Source: Hondaea fermentalgiana
Lineage: Eukaryota > Sar > Bigyra > Thraustochytrida > Thraustochytriidae
Length of the DNA stretch: 16,147 bases
Direction of reading: 5' to 3'
Assembly (NCBI GenBank): GCA_014084085.1
Contig: NPFB01000212.1
Coordinates: 5,908-22,054 of the forward strand
Positions 15,161 through 16,147 of this stretch are shown one piece after another. The notes beneath the pieces are model-generated. The model searched no databases, was not told where the DNA came from, and was given only the letters and a program-made list of their open reading frames with translations. The position numbers and the translations under genes are program-made. Numbering within the stretch: position 1 is the stretch's first letter; each line of letters starts with the position of its first letter.

Positions 15161-16147
15161 ATTATTTAGAGTGCTCCAGACTGGCGGCAATTAGTCCATG
15201 GACATCATCTGGTCGTGCTCACTGTCAGGAAAAACAGAAAAAAAAAAAAAACATTCAACACCGGGACTTCGCGTGCAGTCCCCTATCACACTACTAACCC
15301 GGCCCTACGTGACTTTTCTGCTCAGTGCGAATGAGATGAGGAGTTGCCCACGTGGTATGATCGAATGTGGGGGCACTGTGGGGTTTGAATTTATATATAC
15401 TATGCTAGTCCAAATTTGGCCACTTTCCTAAAAAATTATGCGAAGCTGTGCGCCTATTGAGAAAATGGACTGTAAGATGGATTCTGTTTAACGCTGGTTA
15501 GCTACGGACAATTCGGATCTGGTCGTGATGGGACTCGCTTTGCCTCGACGCCAGGTCCGAGACTTGGATAAGCGATGTACAGAGGAGATTGTGAGGAGCA
15601 AGGGACTTTGTCACACTTCCCGGCTAGGAGATGTTCACTGCCGTGACTTTGTAGTTTGCCCTCACCAAGTACACTGACTGCAGCAGGAGGCTTTAGATGA
15701 GACTTCCCATGGGGGAAAGGTTGACGTTGTCTGGTCCATGCCGTCCAGCCGTGGTGGCGTCATTCTTTATCCTCGATACACTTGGAAGAGGAAAACAGCC
15801 TTATTTGACAAGCGATTGAACCGAGAGTTGGTGGAGACGCGACCGTGCGAAAGACGCCGCAATTGTCCAAAATCTGTACAAGTTTGCCCCCCGAGTAATA
15901 AATCAGTGCTGAAAACGCACTTCAGATAGAAAGTAACGCCGATTAGATGACGAAGCACACTTGGCAATGACCTCTTGGAGTTGCTACTGTTGTCATGGCT
16001 ATGTAAGTGTCGGCAGTCTCTCTAAGATGACCCTCGAGACAGTACCAATTGGAGGAGTTTCTCATCAGCAAAGAGTGCTTGAGGTGCGCTCTCTTCGCAA
16101 TTACAGTTCTGCCATCGGAGATTATGACGCCGCCGCCTTCGTTGTCT

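Larger units (their letters stand above)
14634..16147. other. Terminal 1.5-kb region without a supported gene
   Basis: This stretch follows the kinase stop codon. I find no conserved domain, tRNA-like B box or rRNA segment. It is AT-richer than the genes. Landmarks are the poly(A) signal in a hairpin at 14705-14728, T10 at 14965-14974, a 13-bp direct repeat at 15090 and 15148, A14 at 15238-15251, TATATATA at 15392-15399, and an ATG at 16124 that stays open to the window end. The small frames at 15738-15929 (+) and 15767-15967 (-) overlap each other and show nothing recognisable. Confidence 0.65.

Noticed and set aside
15238..15251. A14 run as a retroposed mRNA tail
   Set aside because: I could not find matching target-site duplications or a recognisable source sequence on either side.
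1..16147. tRNA, rRNA, CRISPR, IS element or viral gene
   Set aside because: No B-box-like tRNA core, rRNA segment, spaced palindromic repeat array, transposase or viral domain was seen on either strand.

Overview
The window looks like nuclear DNA of a GC-rich protist with compact, apparently intronless genes. My best guess is a stramenopile of the thraustochytrid/labyrinthulid type. The reasons are long uninterrupted eukaryotic reading frames with good Kozak contexts, a tandem C2HC finger protein of the kind usually labelled 'WRKY19-like' in oomycetes and relatives, a PX-PH-TKL kinase, a mitochondrial COQ10, and short promoters with homopolymer tracts. The lineage is an inference; no rRNA or other marker is present.

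Seven convincing protein genes lie in strict strand alternation: + zinc-finger protein (69-1322), - GNAT acetyltransferase (2087-3181), + two-RRM RNA-binding protein with a FUS/TAF15-like second RRM (3890-4837), - WD-type propeller/helical protein tentatively like WDPCP/Fritz (5579-7975), + COQ10 (8143-8730), - AGFG/AGD14-type ArfGAP-like protein without the arginine finger (9039-10205), + PX-PH-TKL kinase (10656-14633). Every neighbour pair is therefore convergent or divergent. Three divergent intervals (708, 167 and 450 bp) must hold the promoters. Three convergent intervals (764, 741 and 308 bp) hold the 3' ends and most of the odd repeats: a 19-bp tandem repeat at 1727-1821 and a pentamer tract that can fold into a hairpin with regularly spaced T.T mismatches at 4915-4970.

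The last 1.5 kb (14634-16147) contains no gene I can support. It has a likely kinase poly(A) signal inside a hairpin loop, poly(A)/poly(T) runs, a 13-bp direct repeat, a TATA-like stretch, and an ATG at 16124 that could open a further gene.

There is no operon-like functional cluster. The one suggestive pairing is the head-to-head ArfGAP-like endocytic adaptor and PX-PH kinase, both expected at phosphoinositide-bearing membranes. Several long frames begin at non-ATG codons; I moved those starts to the first well-placed ATG.
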